DNA of 45,511 nt from Planctomycetaceae bacterium (GCA_011525745.1 WYBU01000107.1:1-45511), one strand, 5' to 3'; counted from the stretch's first letter, positions 8,633 to 16,951 are shown. Translations and numbers: made by a program. The notes: generated by a model from the sequence alone, not told the origin.

Positions 8633-9023
8633 GGTGCGACGATCCCTTGTGACAGTCCGAAGGCCGCCAACGGCGGCGAAAAGCCGGTTCCGCGAGCATG
8701 ACGACAAGCCGTACACTCTATCGTCACCGCCATTCCGGCCGCAAGCCACCGCGTCACGGCGCCTTCTGTCGTTTCCCCACGTGCTCCCAGGCGAAGCGGC
8801 CTTGGCTTTCGCCCACTCCTTCGTCGCTCCGTCGCCTTTCCGTCCAGTGTTCCCTCTGCACCCCGGTCGCAACGCGCCCGGCGCGGTTCGGACCGATCGC
8901 GCCCTTGACCCTGCGCCCTCGATTGCTAAACTCTGGGGTTCGCGACGGAGGCAGGCCGCCGCGCGGGCGCGGATGCCCTCGCCGCAAACCCTTGTCCACG
9001 CGACAGTTAGAAGGCAAAAACCG
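8633..9023. other. Intergenic region between divergent pckA and rplM
   Basis: About 390 nt with no credible gene. It must hold the pckA promoter (minus) and the rplM promoter (plus; best candidate 8905-8932). No ribosomal-protein leader structure could be identified with confidence. Confidence 0.6.
8905..8932 (+). promoter_or_regulatory. Candidate sigma70-type promoter for rplM-rpsI
   Basis: TTGACC (8905-8910), a 16-nt spacer and TAAACT (8927-8932), about 90 nt upstream of the rplM ATG. Five of six and four of six consensus bases match. No other site of this quality was noticed in the 390-nt divergent region. Confidence 0.45.
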
Positions 9024-9467
9024 ATGTCATTCGCTACCAGTAAGTGTTTCCAGGCCAAGCCCGGCGAAGTCGAGCGCAAATGGTACAGCGTCAGCGCCGC
9101 CGACAAAGTGCTGGGCCGCCTTGCCGCGCGCATTGCCGTCGTGCTGATGGGCAAGAACAAACCTACCTACACTCCGCACGTTGATACGGGCGACTTCGTC
9201 GTTGTCACCGACGTTGAGAAGATCAAGCTCACCGGCCGCAAGGTCGAGCAGATGTCCCACGACTATTACACCTACTACACGAGCGGCCGCAAGGTCGTTC
9301 CGTACAAGACGCTGATGGAAAAGAACCCCGAGAAGGTGCTGCGCCTGGCCGTGCAGCGCATGCTTCCCAAGAACGCTTTATCGCGACAACTGCTGACCAA
9401 GCTGCGCATCTATCGCGGGGCCGAGCACCCGCACCAGGCGCAACAGCCGCAGCCGTTGCCGCTTTAG
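9024..9467 (+). CDS. rplM: 50S ribosomal protein L13
   Basis: 147 residues, full length. The typical L13 core is present: [20 protein letters not shown], then [39 protein letters not shown], and the C-terminal [20 protein letters not shown] followed by [14 protein letters not shown] primary binder of 23S rRNA early in 50S assembly. ATG 9024 follows AGAAGG. An upstream in-frame extension exists but has no family similarity. It is followed 48 nt later by rpsI, the standard bacterial pairing. Confidence 0.97.
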   Translation: MSFATSKCFQAKPGEVERKWYSVSAADKVLGRLAARIAVVLMGKNKPTYTPHVDTGDFVVVTDVEKIKLTGRKVEQMSHDYYTYYTSGRKVVPYKTLMEKNPEKVLRLAVQRMLPKNALSRQLLTKLRIYRGAEHPHQAQQPQPLPL

Positions 9468-9515
9468 TCCCCGCAGACAAGAAGTAAACGCATCGACTGA
9501 ACGTGGAGATTATTC

Positions 9516-10028
9516 GTGTCCGACGCCCCACCGCTGATTCCGATCGAAGCCGTTCCGCCGTCCGCGGTCGCCGTTACCGATGCCGCCCCGCCCCCGGCCG
9601 CGCCCGCCGTGGCGCAAGGAAAGCGAAAGCCCGTGCTGCCCGGCGGCTGGTTCCACGGCACCGGCCGGCGCAAGACCGCCGTCGCGCGCGTGCGGATTCG
9701 ACCGGGTGAAGGCAAGTTCCTCGTCAACGACCGCGTTCCCGATCAGTATTTCTCCGAGATTCGCGACCGCAACGACATCGCTGCGCCGCTTCAGGTCACC
9801 GGTCTGACGGGCAAGCTCGACGTCCTGGTCAGCGTCGGCGGCGGCGGCATCTCGGGACAGGCCGGCGCAATCAAGCTGGGGCTGGCCCGCGCCCTCGTGC
9901 GCTACGAGCCGGCTCACGAACGCGCCCTGCGCGACGGCAACTTCCTGACGCGCGACAGCCGCGAAGTCGAGCGAAAGAAGTACGGCCGCTCCGGCGCTCG
10001 CCGCCGCTTCCAGTTCTCGAAACGGTAA
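9516..10028 (+). CDS. rpsI: 30S ribosomal protein S9
   Basis: 170 residues starting at GTG 9516 with GGAG upstream. Residues 1-45 are an alanine/proline-rich extension not found in most S9 proteins. The conserved protein begins at GTGRRKTAVARVRI and ends in the basic tail KKYGRSGARRRFQFSKR that reaches toward the P-site tRNA. An alternative start inside the extension cannot be excluded. Last gene of the rplM-rpsI operon. Confidence 0.96.
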   Translation: MSDAPPLIPIEAVPPSAVAVTDAAPPPAAPAVAQGKRKPVLPGGWFHGTGRRKTAVARVRIRPGEGKFLVNDRVPDQYFSEIRDRNDIAAPLQVTGLTGKLDVLVSVGGGGISGQAGAIKLGLARALVRYEPAHERALRDGNFLTRDSREVERKKYGRSGARRRFQFSKR

Positions 10029-10049
10029 ACGGCCGAAGCGAATTCACTC

Positions 10050-10120
10050 TAGGTGGCAGGGTCAGGCCCTCGCGCGAGAACGGCCCCATGGCGCCGAGAA
10101 TCGCGCCTCGTCGAGGATTG
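10050..10120. repeat. Dispersed repeat copy (GGTGGCAGGGTCAGGCCCTC type)
   Basis: The stretch beginning GGTGGCAGGGTCAGGCCCTC and ending near GCGCCTCG matches 42999-43065 (GGTGGCATGGTCAGACCCTC ... GCGCCTCGCGAGGG), also in an intergenic position after an operon gene. The CCTCGCGC and GCG-CCTCG ends are partly complementary. Two copies in this window; function unknown. Confidence 0.55.
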
Positions 10121-10253
10121 GCCATGCAGGGTTTGGTCGTGCCCAACGACTGATGGTTTGTTGAAGGGATTTTCGCACGCGTCCTGATCCCGAAGTGCGT
10201 TGGGACGCTTCGTGCGCCGACCTGCTCATGCCGCACCGCGTCGATGGCCCCGC

Positions 10254-10922
10254 TCACTCCGACGCGCGCACCTTCTGTTCCGTCCCCGCCAGCAACCGCC
10301 GAATGTTCTGCCGGTGACGAAACACGATCACGACCGCCAGAATCGCGCTGAGCAATAGCAGCGGATAAATGTCATAAATTGTCCGTTCAAACAGCGGCAG
10401 TCCCGCCAGCATCACCAGCGGATGCGCGAGGGCCGCGACGATCGACGCCAGCGACACGTATCGCGTTGTCTTGACGATCGCCACCCACAGCAGCAGGCAC
10501 ACCAGTCCCGGCACGGCCAGTTCCGGCCAGACGCCCAGCATCACGCCCACCGACGACGCCACCCCCTTGCCGCCGCGAAAACGCAGATACACCGGCGCGA
10601 CGTTGCCCGCGATCGCCAGCAGCCCCGCGCCGAACAACAGCCACGACGACGCCGCGCCCGGCACGGCGAATCCGCACCATCTCGCCGTCCAACGCGCCGC
10701 CGACATCACCCCCAGGCACTTGCCCGCATCCAGCAGAAACACCAGCACGCCCCACCGCCGGCCCAGCACGCGCCCGACGTTCGTCGCCCCGATGTTGCCG
10801 CTGCCGTGCCGGCGAACATCGACGCCTCGTGCGAAGCCCACCAGCAGTCCGAAGGGAATGGCCCCGATGAGATAGGCCGCGACGCACAACGCCGCCACGC
10901 GCATGTCCGCCGGCCCGCTCAC
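10254..10922 (-). CDS. plsY: Glycerol-3-phosphate acyltransferase PlsY
   Basis: Transfers an acyl group from acyl phosphate to glycerol-3-phosphate, the first step of phospholipid synthesis, in the cytoplasmic membrane. The signature loops are intact: AYLIGAIPFGLLVG near the N-terminus, HGSGNIGATNVGR and RFRGGKGVASSVG, with five or more hydrophobic helices. I choose GTG 10922, which overlaps the upstream TGA by 4 nt (GTGA) and has GGAG 8 nt before it (222 residues); ATG 10904 is an alternative closer to the usual N-terminus. Translationally coupled to the deacetylase gene. Confidence 0.9.
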   Translation of the reverse strand: MSGPADMRVAALCVAAYLIGAIPFGLLVGFARGVDVRRHGSGNIGATNVGRVLGRRWGVLVFLLDAGKCLGVMSAARWTARWCGFAVPGAASSWLLFGAGLLAIAGNVAPVYLRFRGGKGVASSVGVMLGVWPELAVPGLVCLLLWVAIVKTTRYVSLASIVAALAHPLVMLAGLPLFERTIYDIYPLLLLSAILAVVIVFRHRQNIRRLLAGTEQKVRASE

Positions 10923-11770
10923 GCCGATGTCTCCGGCATCCGCGGCTGAACGGGCAGGAAGCGCGCCGGCAGCGCCTCGGAAAACGTGCAAATGCGCAGT
11001 TGGCGCTTTCGCGCCTCCTCGATCAGCAGCACGACGTCTTCGATGCGCTCCTTCCTGTCACCCAGCATCCAGACGTGGTAGTTCAGCGCCAACAGCCGGC
11101 CGTGCCGCGCGTACTTGTCGATCAGCCGGCGATGCTTGGCGTACACGTGTTGCGGATCGTCCGGATGACGCATGTAGCCCGAGTCGTTCGATGCAATCGG
11201 CATTCGCACGATCGGATTCGGACGGGTCGCAAGCAGCCGCGGCCGACCTTTGTGCTCCAACTCCGTCACGAATCGAAAGCCCTGCACCGCCAGTTGCGCC
11301 GGCAGTCGCGAATCGTGCACGTGCCCGGGCGGATGAAACCCCAGCGGCTCGATTCCGCGAATGCCGTACTCCTCGCGGCAGCGCAACACCAGCCGCGCCA
11401 GTTGATCGTCCGTCAACGTTCCAAGCGATTCGTGTGCGTAGCCGTGGCAGACGATCTCGTGCCCCGCGTCGCGGATCATCACGACCTGCGCCGGCGCCGT
11501 GTCGGCCAGGTGCGCCGGGCACTGAAATGCCGCCCTCACCTTCAGATGCCCCAGCATGCTCAGCACGCGCTCCATCCCGTGATCGGCGTCCGTGACGTCG
11601 ATGCCCGACAGCGCGCGGTCGTAATTGAAGCTGAAGATGATGACGGACTGCGCGTCTACGTCAGCGAGAACCGAGGATTGCTGCGCCGCGGACGGCCGCG
11701 CGTCGGCGTCCTCCGTTTCGGCACGCCGCCCCAGCAATCCCTCGAAGAACCTGACCAATCGCCCGGACAT
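10919..11770 (-). CDS. Polysaccharide deacetylase-like protein (divergent NodB fold)
   Basis: About 283 residues from ATG 11770 (AGGCGG upstream); GTG 11806 would add 12 residues. The metal motif HGYAHESL (HxxxH) and the region around GFHPPGH fit the NodB carbohydrate esterase 4 fold. The first NodB motif, normally TFDDG, reads SFNYDRA, so the usual catalytic base and first metal ligand are not in their standard places; the enzyme may be divergent or act on another substrate. No signal peptide. Its stop overlaps the plsY start. Confidence 0.7.
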   Translation of the reverse strand: MSGRLVRFFEGLLGRRAETEDADARPSAAQQSSVLADVDAQSVIIFSFNYDRALSGIDVTDADHGMERVLSMLGHLKVRAAFQCPAHLADTAPAQVVMIRDAGHEIVCHGYAHESLGTLTDDQLARLVLRCREEYGIRGIEPLGFHPPGHVHDSRLPAQLAVQGFRFVTELEHKGRPRLLATRPNPIVRMPIASNDSGYMRHPDDPQHVYAKHRRLIDKYARHGRLLALNYHVWMLGDRKERIEDVVLLIEEARKRQLRICTFSEALPARFLPVQPRMPETSA

Positions 11771-11865
11771 GCCGCCTAATATGGCGCGCCGCCCCGCGCC
11801 TGTCACGCCCCAATCCGAAAGAGTCTGCGTGGAAGATCGAAAACCGGCCCCAGGCGACTGGCAAC

Positions 11866-11957
11866 TGACAACTGAGTACCTGCCTGTCTGTTGGCTGATG
11901 GCTGATGGCTGATGGCTGATGGCTGATAGCTGATAGCTGACGGCTGACGGTCCGCCC
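11866..11957. repeat. Short tandem motifs: AACTGACAACTGA and GGCTGAT x ~8
   Basis: GCAACTGACAACTGAG is followed by about eight copies of a 7-nt unit, mainly GGCTGAT, drifting to AGCTGAT and GGCTGAC. It lies just beyond the 3' end of hypB. The same two motif types appear together at 44123-44176 and singly within the composite elements elsewhere, so this looks like a partial, expanded form of that element. Confidence 0.8.
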
Positions 11958-11969
11958 CGAGGACCCTAC

Positions 11970-12650
11970 TTAACCCATGACATTCAAACACTCCACATCC
12001 GCCCCCACGCGGCAACGCGACCGCAACCACTGCGCCACGTCTTCGATCCCACGCCCGCCGCGCGCATCGGTCGGGATCACCAGCGCATCCGGATTAATCC
12101 GCCGAATGTCGCGCATCGCTTGATCCAGGTCGAAATCCGTCATCGCCAGCAGATCGCACTTGGTGATCACCACCAGCCGCGCCTCCTTGAACAGCAGCGG
12201 GTACTTCGACGGCTTGTCCGATCCTTCCGCCACGCTCAGAACCGCGATCCGCGCATGCTCACCCAGATCGAAATTCGCAGGGCAAATCGGATTGCCCACG
12301 TTCTCAATCACGACCAGATCGATTTCGTCCAGCGGCAGCCGCGCCAGTCCGTGCTGCACCAGCGTCGCGTTCAGATGGCATCCTCCGTCGGTCAGAAGCT
12401 GCACCACCGGCACATCGAGCGCTGCGATTCGGTCCGCGTCGCGCGTCGTCGCCAGATCGCCTTCCAGCACCGCCACGCGCATGTGCCCGCGCAGCCGCGG
12501 CATCACCGCTTCCAGCAGCGTCGTCTTGCCGCTGCCGGCGCCGCCCAGCAGATTGATGCACACGATGCGGCGCTGATCCAGCAGCCGGCGATTCTCCGCC
12601 GCCGCCGCCTCGTTTCGGGCGAACACGTTTCTTAAGACATCAACCCTCAT
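11970..12650 (-). CDS. hypB: Hydrogenase nickel incorporation GTPase HypB
   Basis: 226-residue SIMIBI GTPase that with HypA inserts nickel into the hydrogenase large subunit. The P-loop GGAGSGKTT is at about 36-44, ENVGNPICPANFDLGEH and SVAEGSDKPSKYP are classic HypB stretches, and TKCDL is the base-recognition motif. The metal ligands GGCHLNA are kept. There is no histidine-rich or CxxCGC N-terminal region, so it lacks nickel storage. ATG 12650 lies inside the last codons of hypA (11-nt overlap). Last gene of the hydrogenase run. Confidence 0.95.
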   Translation of the reverse strand: MRVDVLRNVFARNEAAAAENRRLLDQRRIVCINLLGGAGSGKTTLLEAVMPRLRGHMRVAVLEGDLATTRDADRIAALDVPVVQLLTDGGCHLNATLVQHGLARLPLDEIDLVVIENVGNPICPANFDLGEHARIAVLSVAEGSDKPSKYPLLFKEARLVVITKCDLLAMTDFDLDQAMRDIRRINPDALVIPTDARGGRGIEDVAQWLRSRCRVGADVECLNVMG

Positions 12651-12996
12651 CGGAAGTCTCCGCGTCAATCGACACCAGCTCCAGCTCGTCGCCTGCCGTC
12701 AGGCCTTCGCCCTCCCCGCCGCAGATGGGACAGCGCCAGTCCCAGCCGCTGATCGAAAAATCGTGGTCGCACGCGCGGCAGCGGCCGTGCAAACCGACAG
12801 GCGTGACGTCCAGTTCCGCCGAGGCGCAGGCCGTGCCCTCCCGTGCCGCGGCGAACGCCTCGCCGAGCAGCCGGGGGTCCACCATCCGTAGCGCGCCCAC
12901 GCGGCACCGCAGCCGCGTCACGCGCTGCGCGCCCGCATCGCGGGCCGCCGTCGCCGCCGCCTCGATTAGCGCTCGCGCGATGGACAGCTCATGCAC
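12640..12996 (-). CDS. hypA: Hydrogenase nickel insertion protein HypA
   Basis: 118 residues from GTG 12996 (VHELSIAR, matching the universal MHELSIA start with nickel-binding His2). The zinc site has Cys73/Cys76 (CRAC) and Cys89/Cys92 (CPIC). It delivers nickel with HypB and provides docking to the large subunit. The longer reading frame to 13053 is an artefact inside the protease gene. It overlaps the protease by 8 nt and hypB by 11 nt, so the three form a tightly coupled block. Confidence 0.94.
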   Translation of the reverse strand: MHELSIARALIEAAATAARDAGAQRVTRLRCRVGALRMVDPRLLGEAFAAAREGTACASAELDVTPVGLHGRCRACDHDFSISGWDWRCPICGGEGEGLTAGDELELVSIDAETSDEG

Positions 12997-13492
12997 AAGC
13001 CCGCTCCCGTCCGGCTCGCCAGGCCGCGATGTCCGACGCGATTTGTCGCGCAATGCCCGCGACGGCTCGCTCCACCGCCGGCGTCATCTCCTCGCCAAAC
13101 CCCGCCTCGGCGATGGTTACCGCATACACCCAAACCTCGCGCGGAAGCCAACCCAACATGCTCGCCAGGTTCAGCCCGCAGTCGACGCTCAGCGTGTGCG
13201 AATCGCCCGCATCCCGCCGGCGGATTCGCTCCGGGTGCCGCGCGTAGTCGATCCGCTCCCACGTGCCGGGCGCCCGATCCGCCGACGGCGCCGCCGCGTC
13301 CGCGACGATCAACAAATCGACGCCATCCAGATCGGCCACCACGTCCGCCGCCGGCGCTTCGCTGACCAGCACCTCCACTCCCTCAAGTCGCAGCGCCGAC
13401 ACCTCGGCCGCGATCAAAAGACCCGCCTGATCGTCGCAACGATGGCTGCGACCGCAGCCGATGACGCGAATTCGGCCCTCGACAAGATTCAT
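12989..13492 (-). CDS. Hydrogenase maturation protease (HyaD/HycI family)
   Basis: 167 residues. It would cut the C-terminal tail from the large subunit after nickel insertion. The start region VIGCGRSHRCDDQAG corresponds to the family motif GxGNxxxxDDGxG, but the Asn is replaced by Arg; the DD pair with the nickel-sensing Asp is kept. VDLLIVADAAAPS supplies the second acidic site. ATG 13492 overlaps the large-subunit TGA by 4 nt; ATG 13498 in the same frame is an alternative. Position straight after the large subunit supports the assignment. Confidence 0.85.
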   Translation of the reverse strand: MNLVEGRIRVIGCGRSHRCDDQAGLLIAAEVSALRLEGVEVLVSEAPAADVVADLDGVDLLIVADAAAPSADRAPGTWERIDYARHPERIRRRDAGDSHTLSVDCGLNLASMLGWLPREVWVYAVTIAEAGFGEEMTPAVERAVAGIARQIASDIAAWRAGRERACA

Positions 13493-14790
13493 TGCCATTC
13501 CACCTCCAGGAAGTGCGTCGCGCACGAAATGCACGGATCGTACGCCCGCACCAACATTTCCAGTTGCAGCGTCATTTCCTCGCGGGTCTTGCCCGCCTCG
13601 ATCATCCGCGGAACCATCGCCCGCATGTCTTCTTCGATGTTCGCCAGGTTCTGCCCGGTCGGGATGATCAGGTTCGCCCCGGCGATCTTGCCGTCCCGCC
13701 CGACTTCGTACTCGTGAAACAGCACGCCGCGCGGCACTTCGGCCGCTCCGGCGCCGCGGCCGAACCGCGTCGGCTCCACCGGCCGCTCCGCGCGCAACCC
13801 GCGCCGCAGCATCGCATCGATCAGTTCGATCGCCGACTCGACGCAATGCACCGTCTCGACAAGTTGCGCGGTGTTGTTGTGGAACGGGTTGTCGCACGGC
13901 GCCCGCAGCCCCAGCACCTCCGCCGCGCCGCGCGCCGCCGGGTGCAATTGCGCGTGGTTGTTGTTGAACCGCGCCAGCGCCCCCACCGCGTACGTCGGCG
14001 CGTGCGGCGATCGGCAGTGCTTCGCCGCCGAATGCTGCACGACCGACTCGATCACGCGCTCGCGATACCGCGACACCGGCGTCGGCCGCGCGTCTTTCGT
14101 GGAGACGATGTCGCCGTCGTAGAATGCGTACTCGCCGGCGGCGTCCTTCAGCGACACGTATTCCGTGTCGCGATGCAGCTCCGGCGGCGACAGCATCGAG
14201 AACAGCGACACCGTCTCGTTCAGATCGGCCCGCGCCGCCTCCAGGCGGCGCTTCAGATCGATGAGGTCCTCGTCGGCCGGCACGTGAGTGCAGCCGCCGA
14301 CGTGCAGTGCGATCGGATGGATGTGACGTCCCCCGACGACGCTGCACACGTCGTTGGCCAGGCGCTTCATCCGCAGGGCGCGCTTGACCACGTCAGGATG
14401 CGACTTCGCCAGCGGAATCACCGAACCGACGCCCAGAAAGTCGGGCACGGCCAGGAAATACAGGTGCAGCACGTGGCTCTGGAGCTGCTCGCCGAAGAAG
14501 GCCAGCTTGCGCAGCATCACCGTCTGCTCGCTGACCGTCATCCCCAGCGCCGCCTCCATCGCCTTGACCGACGCCGTCGTATGCCCCACCGAGCAGATGC
14601 CGCAGATGCGACAGGTAATGTGAGGCGCTTCCGACCAATGCCGGCCGCGCAAGAATGCTTCGAAGAAGCGCGGACTCTCGACGATGGCAAGCTGCAAGTG
14701 TGTGATTTTCCCATCGCGCAGCCGCACCGCGATGTTCCCGTGCCCTTCCACGCGCGTCACATGTTTGACATCGATCGTCACGTTCATCAT
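13489..14790 (-). CDS. hydA: [NiFe]-hydrogenase large (alpha) subunit, group 3b type
   Basis: 433-residue catalytic subunit carrying the NiFe(CN)2CO centre. L1 motif RICGICSVGH supplies Cys63 and Cys66; L2 motif DPCISCATH supplies Cys420 and Cys423. Seven residues follow the final His (FLEVEWQ), the tail expected to be removed by the protease encoded next. DPCxSCATH and the overall length fit cytosolic group 3 enzymes rather than membrane group 1. Start is ATG 14790 or ATG 14787 (MMNVTIDVKH); a longer frame to 14889 runs into repeat sequence. The gap to the small subunit is filled by a composite repeat element. Confidence 0.95.
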   Translation of the reverse strand: MMNVTIDVKHVTRVEGHGNIAVRLRDGKITHLQLAIVESPRFFEAFLRGRHWSEAPHITCRICGICSVGHTTASVKAMEAALGMTVSEQTVMLRKLAFFGEQLQSHVLHLYFLAVPDFLGVGSVIPLAKSHPDVVKRALRMKRLANDVCSVVGGRHIHPIALHVGGCTHVPADEDLIDLKRRLEAARADLNETVSLFSMLSPPELHRDTEYVSLKDAAGEYAFYDGDIVSTKDARPTPVSRYRERVIESVVQHSAAKHCRSPHAPTYAVGALARFNNNHAQLHPAARGAAEVLGLRAPCDNPFHNNTAQLVETVHCVESAIELIDAMLRRGLRAERPVEPTRFGRGAGAAEVPRGVLFHEYEVGRDGKIAGANLIIPTGQNLANIEEDMRAMVPRMIEAGKTREEMTLQLEMLVRAYDPCISCATHFLEVEWQ

Positions 14791-14805
14791 TGCAGCACCA
14801 CAACC

Positions 14806-15022
14806 CGTGCGGTCCGCCCTGCGGACCGGGTAGCCATCAGCCACCGGCTCCAGACAGCCGCGGTTCGCTCCGCACATCGGGCATCTCAAATCTCACATCT
14901 GAGACTTGAAATCTGAAATCCCTGCATCCCTCCGTCGCTCCGTCGCTTTGCTGTACCCTGTTCCTTTCCCCCTTCTTGCTCTTGTGCCTCTGGTTCGACG
15001 TTTCCACGTTTCCCCGCCGTCG
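14806..15022 (-). repeat. Composite 3'-end element between hydrogenase small and large subunit genes
   Basis: Plus-strand order: hairpin GGTCCGCCCTGCGGACC, then GCCATCAGCC, an 8-nt-period AATCTCA/ATCTGAG/AATCTGA block, CTCCGTCGCTCCGTCGC, a CCTGTTCC-TTTCCCCC block, CTTCTTGCTCTTGTGCC, and TTCGACGTTTCCACGTTTCC, which ends about 9 nt from the TAG of the small-subunit gene (15023-15025). The same order recurs at several other stops. It separates the two genes by 232 nt, unusual for partner subunits. Confidence 0.85.
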
Positions 15023-15820
15023 CTACGGCAACAGCGCCTCCTGGTACGCTCCATACAGCCGCAGATCGGCCAGCGCTTCGTTCAGGTCGACGCGATATTG
15101 CTCGCGCAGATTGATGCCCGCCGCGGCGATCGCGTCGGGACTGACCAGCCCGCGGCAGCCTTCGCACTTCGATCCGTACGCAGGACAGATCGCGTTGCAT
15201 CCCGCCCGCGTGATCGGCCCGAAACAGATAATTCCCATCTCATACAGGCAGCGGCTGCCGCGCCGTTTACACTCGACGCACACGGCCGTCTCGGGCAGTC
15301 GAAAGGGCTTGCCGATCAGCAGGCATTTCACCAGCTCGACGAATTCCTCTTTCACCATCGGGCAGCCGGGCAGTTGGTAATCGACCGCGACCACCGCCGA
15401 AATCGGCCGCGCGGGCGTCGTCGCAAACCACTCGGCGTTTTCGCCATAGACGTAGCGGCGGTACTCGGCCACCCTGCCGTTGCCGCCTGCTGCATGCGCC
15501 GCGCCTTCGTCGCGCGTCGCGCCGCCCGACTGATAATGTTTCAGCGTGTTGATTCCGCCGAGGCACGCACACGAGCCGATGGCCACGAGCGTCTTGCAGT
15601 GCGCGCGAAAGTGGCGCACTTCCTCGTCGTCCTGCGGCGTCGACACGGCGCCATCGACGAAGCCCACGTCGATGTCCCACGCGCGCTCCGTCATGCCCTC
15701 GCGGAAATTGACGATCTCCACTGCCCCCAGCAGATCGAGCAACTGATCCTCAAGCTCCAGGATCGCCAGCGAGCATCCCTCGCAACTCGTCAGACTGAAA
15801 ATGGCGATTTTGGGCTTCAT
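15023..15820 (-). CDS. hydD: [NiFe]-hydrogenase small (delta) subunit, group 3b type
   Basis: 265 residues. It holds the electron-relay clusters between the NiFe site and the diaphorase. The proximal cluster ligands start at LTSCEGCSLAI (Cys13, Cys16) with GSCACLGG and PGCPM further on. The C-terminal part has CVECKRRGSRC, then CFGPITRAGCNAICPAYGSK and CEGC, enough cysteines for two more [4Fe-4S] clusters. No Tat signal, consistent with a cytosolic enzyme. ATG 15820 has GGAG just upstream; the reading frame to 15859 lacks support. Confidence 0.93.
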   Translation of the reverse strand: MKPKIAIFSLTSCEGCSLAILELEDQLLDLLGAVEIVNFREGMTERAWDIDVGFVDGAVSTPQDDEEVRHFRAHCKTLVAIGSCACLGGINTLKHYQSGGATRDEGAAHAAGGNGRVAEYRRYVYGENAEWFATTPARPISAVVAVDYQLPGCPMVKEEFVELVKCLLIGKPFRLPETAVCVECKRRGSRCLYEMGIICFGPITRAGCNAICPAYGSKCEGCRGLVSPDAIAAAGINLREQYRVDLNEALADLRLYGAYQEALLP

Positions 15821-15854
15821 GACTCCAGGTCTCGCTTTCTTCCCGTGTTGAATG

Positions 15855-16093
15855 ACCATCAGCCGCCAACCCGTACGGTCCGCCGTGCGGACCGATCAGC
15901 CATAAGACCCTGACAACTACCGCACTCCGCGATTCTGGGATGTCACATCTCAAACCTCAAATCTGAGATTCGAAATCTGAAATCCCTGCATCCCTTCGTC
16001 GCTCCGCCGCTCCGTCGCTTCGTCGTTATGCTGTTCCCTGTTCCCGGTTCCTTTCCCCCTTCGTGCCTTTGTTTCGACGTTTTCTTTCGACTT
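15855..16093 (-). repeat. Composite 3'-end element after hydG
   Basis: Contains GACCATCAGCCGCC, hairpin GGTCCGCCGTGCGGACC, GATCAGCCAT, a CTCAAATCTGAGATTCG block, TTCGTCGCTCCGCCGCTCCG, CTGTTCCCTGTTCCCGG, CTTCGTGCC and TTTCGACGTTTTC, in the same order as at 14806-15022. It ends a few nt from the hydG stop at 16094. Its left side reaches just past the start of the small-subunit gene, so it fills the whole gap. Confidence 0.85.
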
Positions 16094-16951
16094 TCAATCC
16101 AACGCCTCCCTCAGCCCCTTGAGCTGCCCATACTTGAACACCGGCCCCTCGAGGCACACATAAACCTGGTTCGCCTGGCAATGGCCGCACTTGCCGATCC
16201 CGCACTTCATCCGCCGCTCCAGCGAGCAGTAGATGCTCCGCTGCGGTATCCGTCGCGCCAGCACTTCCAGCACCACGAACTTGAACATCACCGGCGGACC
16301 CACGATCACCACCACCGTCTGCTGCGGATCGAGTTCCGGCAGCTCCTTGATCAGCGTCGTCACTACGCCCACGCGCCCGCGCCACTGTTCGTCCGCCTTG
16401 TCGACGGTCTGTAGGAAATGCAGCCGCCGGTCGTTGCGCCACGCCGCCACGTCGTCGCGAAAGAGAATCTCGGAAGGCTGCCGGCAGCCGTAGAGCAGAT
16501 GGAACTGCCCGAACCGCCCGCGCTCGTCGACGATGTATTGAATGAGCGATCGCACCGGCGCCAGCCCCAACCCGCCCGCGACGATCACGATGTCGCGCCC
16601 GTGCATTTCGTTCACGTCGAAGCCGCGCCCCAGCGGACCGCGAATGCCGATCACGTCGCCCTCGTTCAGTGCATGAAGCCGGCCGGTCACCGTGCCGACG
16701 CGCCGCACGCATAACTCGAACGTGTCAGGGCGCGTGGGTGATGAGCAGATCGAAATCGGCGCTTCGCCGAAACCGAACAGCGACACCTGCACGAACTGCC
16801 CCGGCTCGTGTCCCAGTCGCCGGGGGTCGTTCAGTTCGATCTCGAACAGCTTCTCCATCTCCGTAAGCTGCTCGGTCCGCACGATGCGCGCCGGCGTGGG
16901 GATATACGCGCTTGCGGCCAGGTCCAGTTTCGGGACGGTGAGAACGGCCAT
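16094..16951 (-). CDS. hydG: Hydrogenase gamma subunit (FAD/NAD(P)H oxidoreductase with [2Fe-2S])
   Basis: 285 residues of the ferredoxin-reductase/dihydroorotate-dehydrogenase electron-transfer type. The FAD domain is at about 15-115, the NAD(P) domain at about 120-235 with IVIVAGGLGLAPVRSLI, and the C-terminal [2Fe-2S] site is CGIGKCGHCQANQVYVC. It passes electrons between the hydrogenase clusters and NAD(P)H. The name follows the archaeal sulfhydrogenase gamma subunit and is not the unrelated [FeFe] maturase HydG. ATG 16951 is preceded by GGAGGAT. Confidence 0.93.
   Translation of the reverse strand: MAVLTVPKLDLAASAYIPTPARIVRTEQLTEMEKLFEIELNDPRRLGHEPGQFVQVSLFGFGEAPISICSSPTRPDTFELCVRRVGTVTGRLHALNEGDVIGIRGPLGRGFDVNEMHGRDIVIVAGGLGLAPVRSLIQYIVDERGRFGQFHLLYGCRQPSEILFRDDVAAWRNDRRLHFLQTVDKADEQWRGRVGVVTTLIKELPELDPQQTVVVIVGPPVMFKFVVLEVLARRIPQRSIYCSLERRMKCGIGKCGHCQANQVYVCLEGPVFKYGQLKGLREALD

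Noticed and set aside
8633..9160. 176-residue N-terminal extension of PEP carboxykinase
   Set aside because: It overlaps rplM, reads as compositional noise and would make the enzyme far longer than the family.
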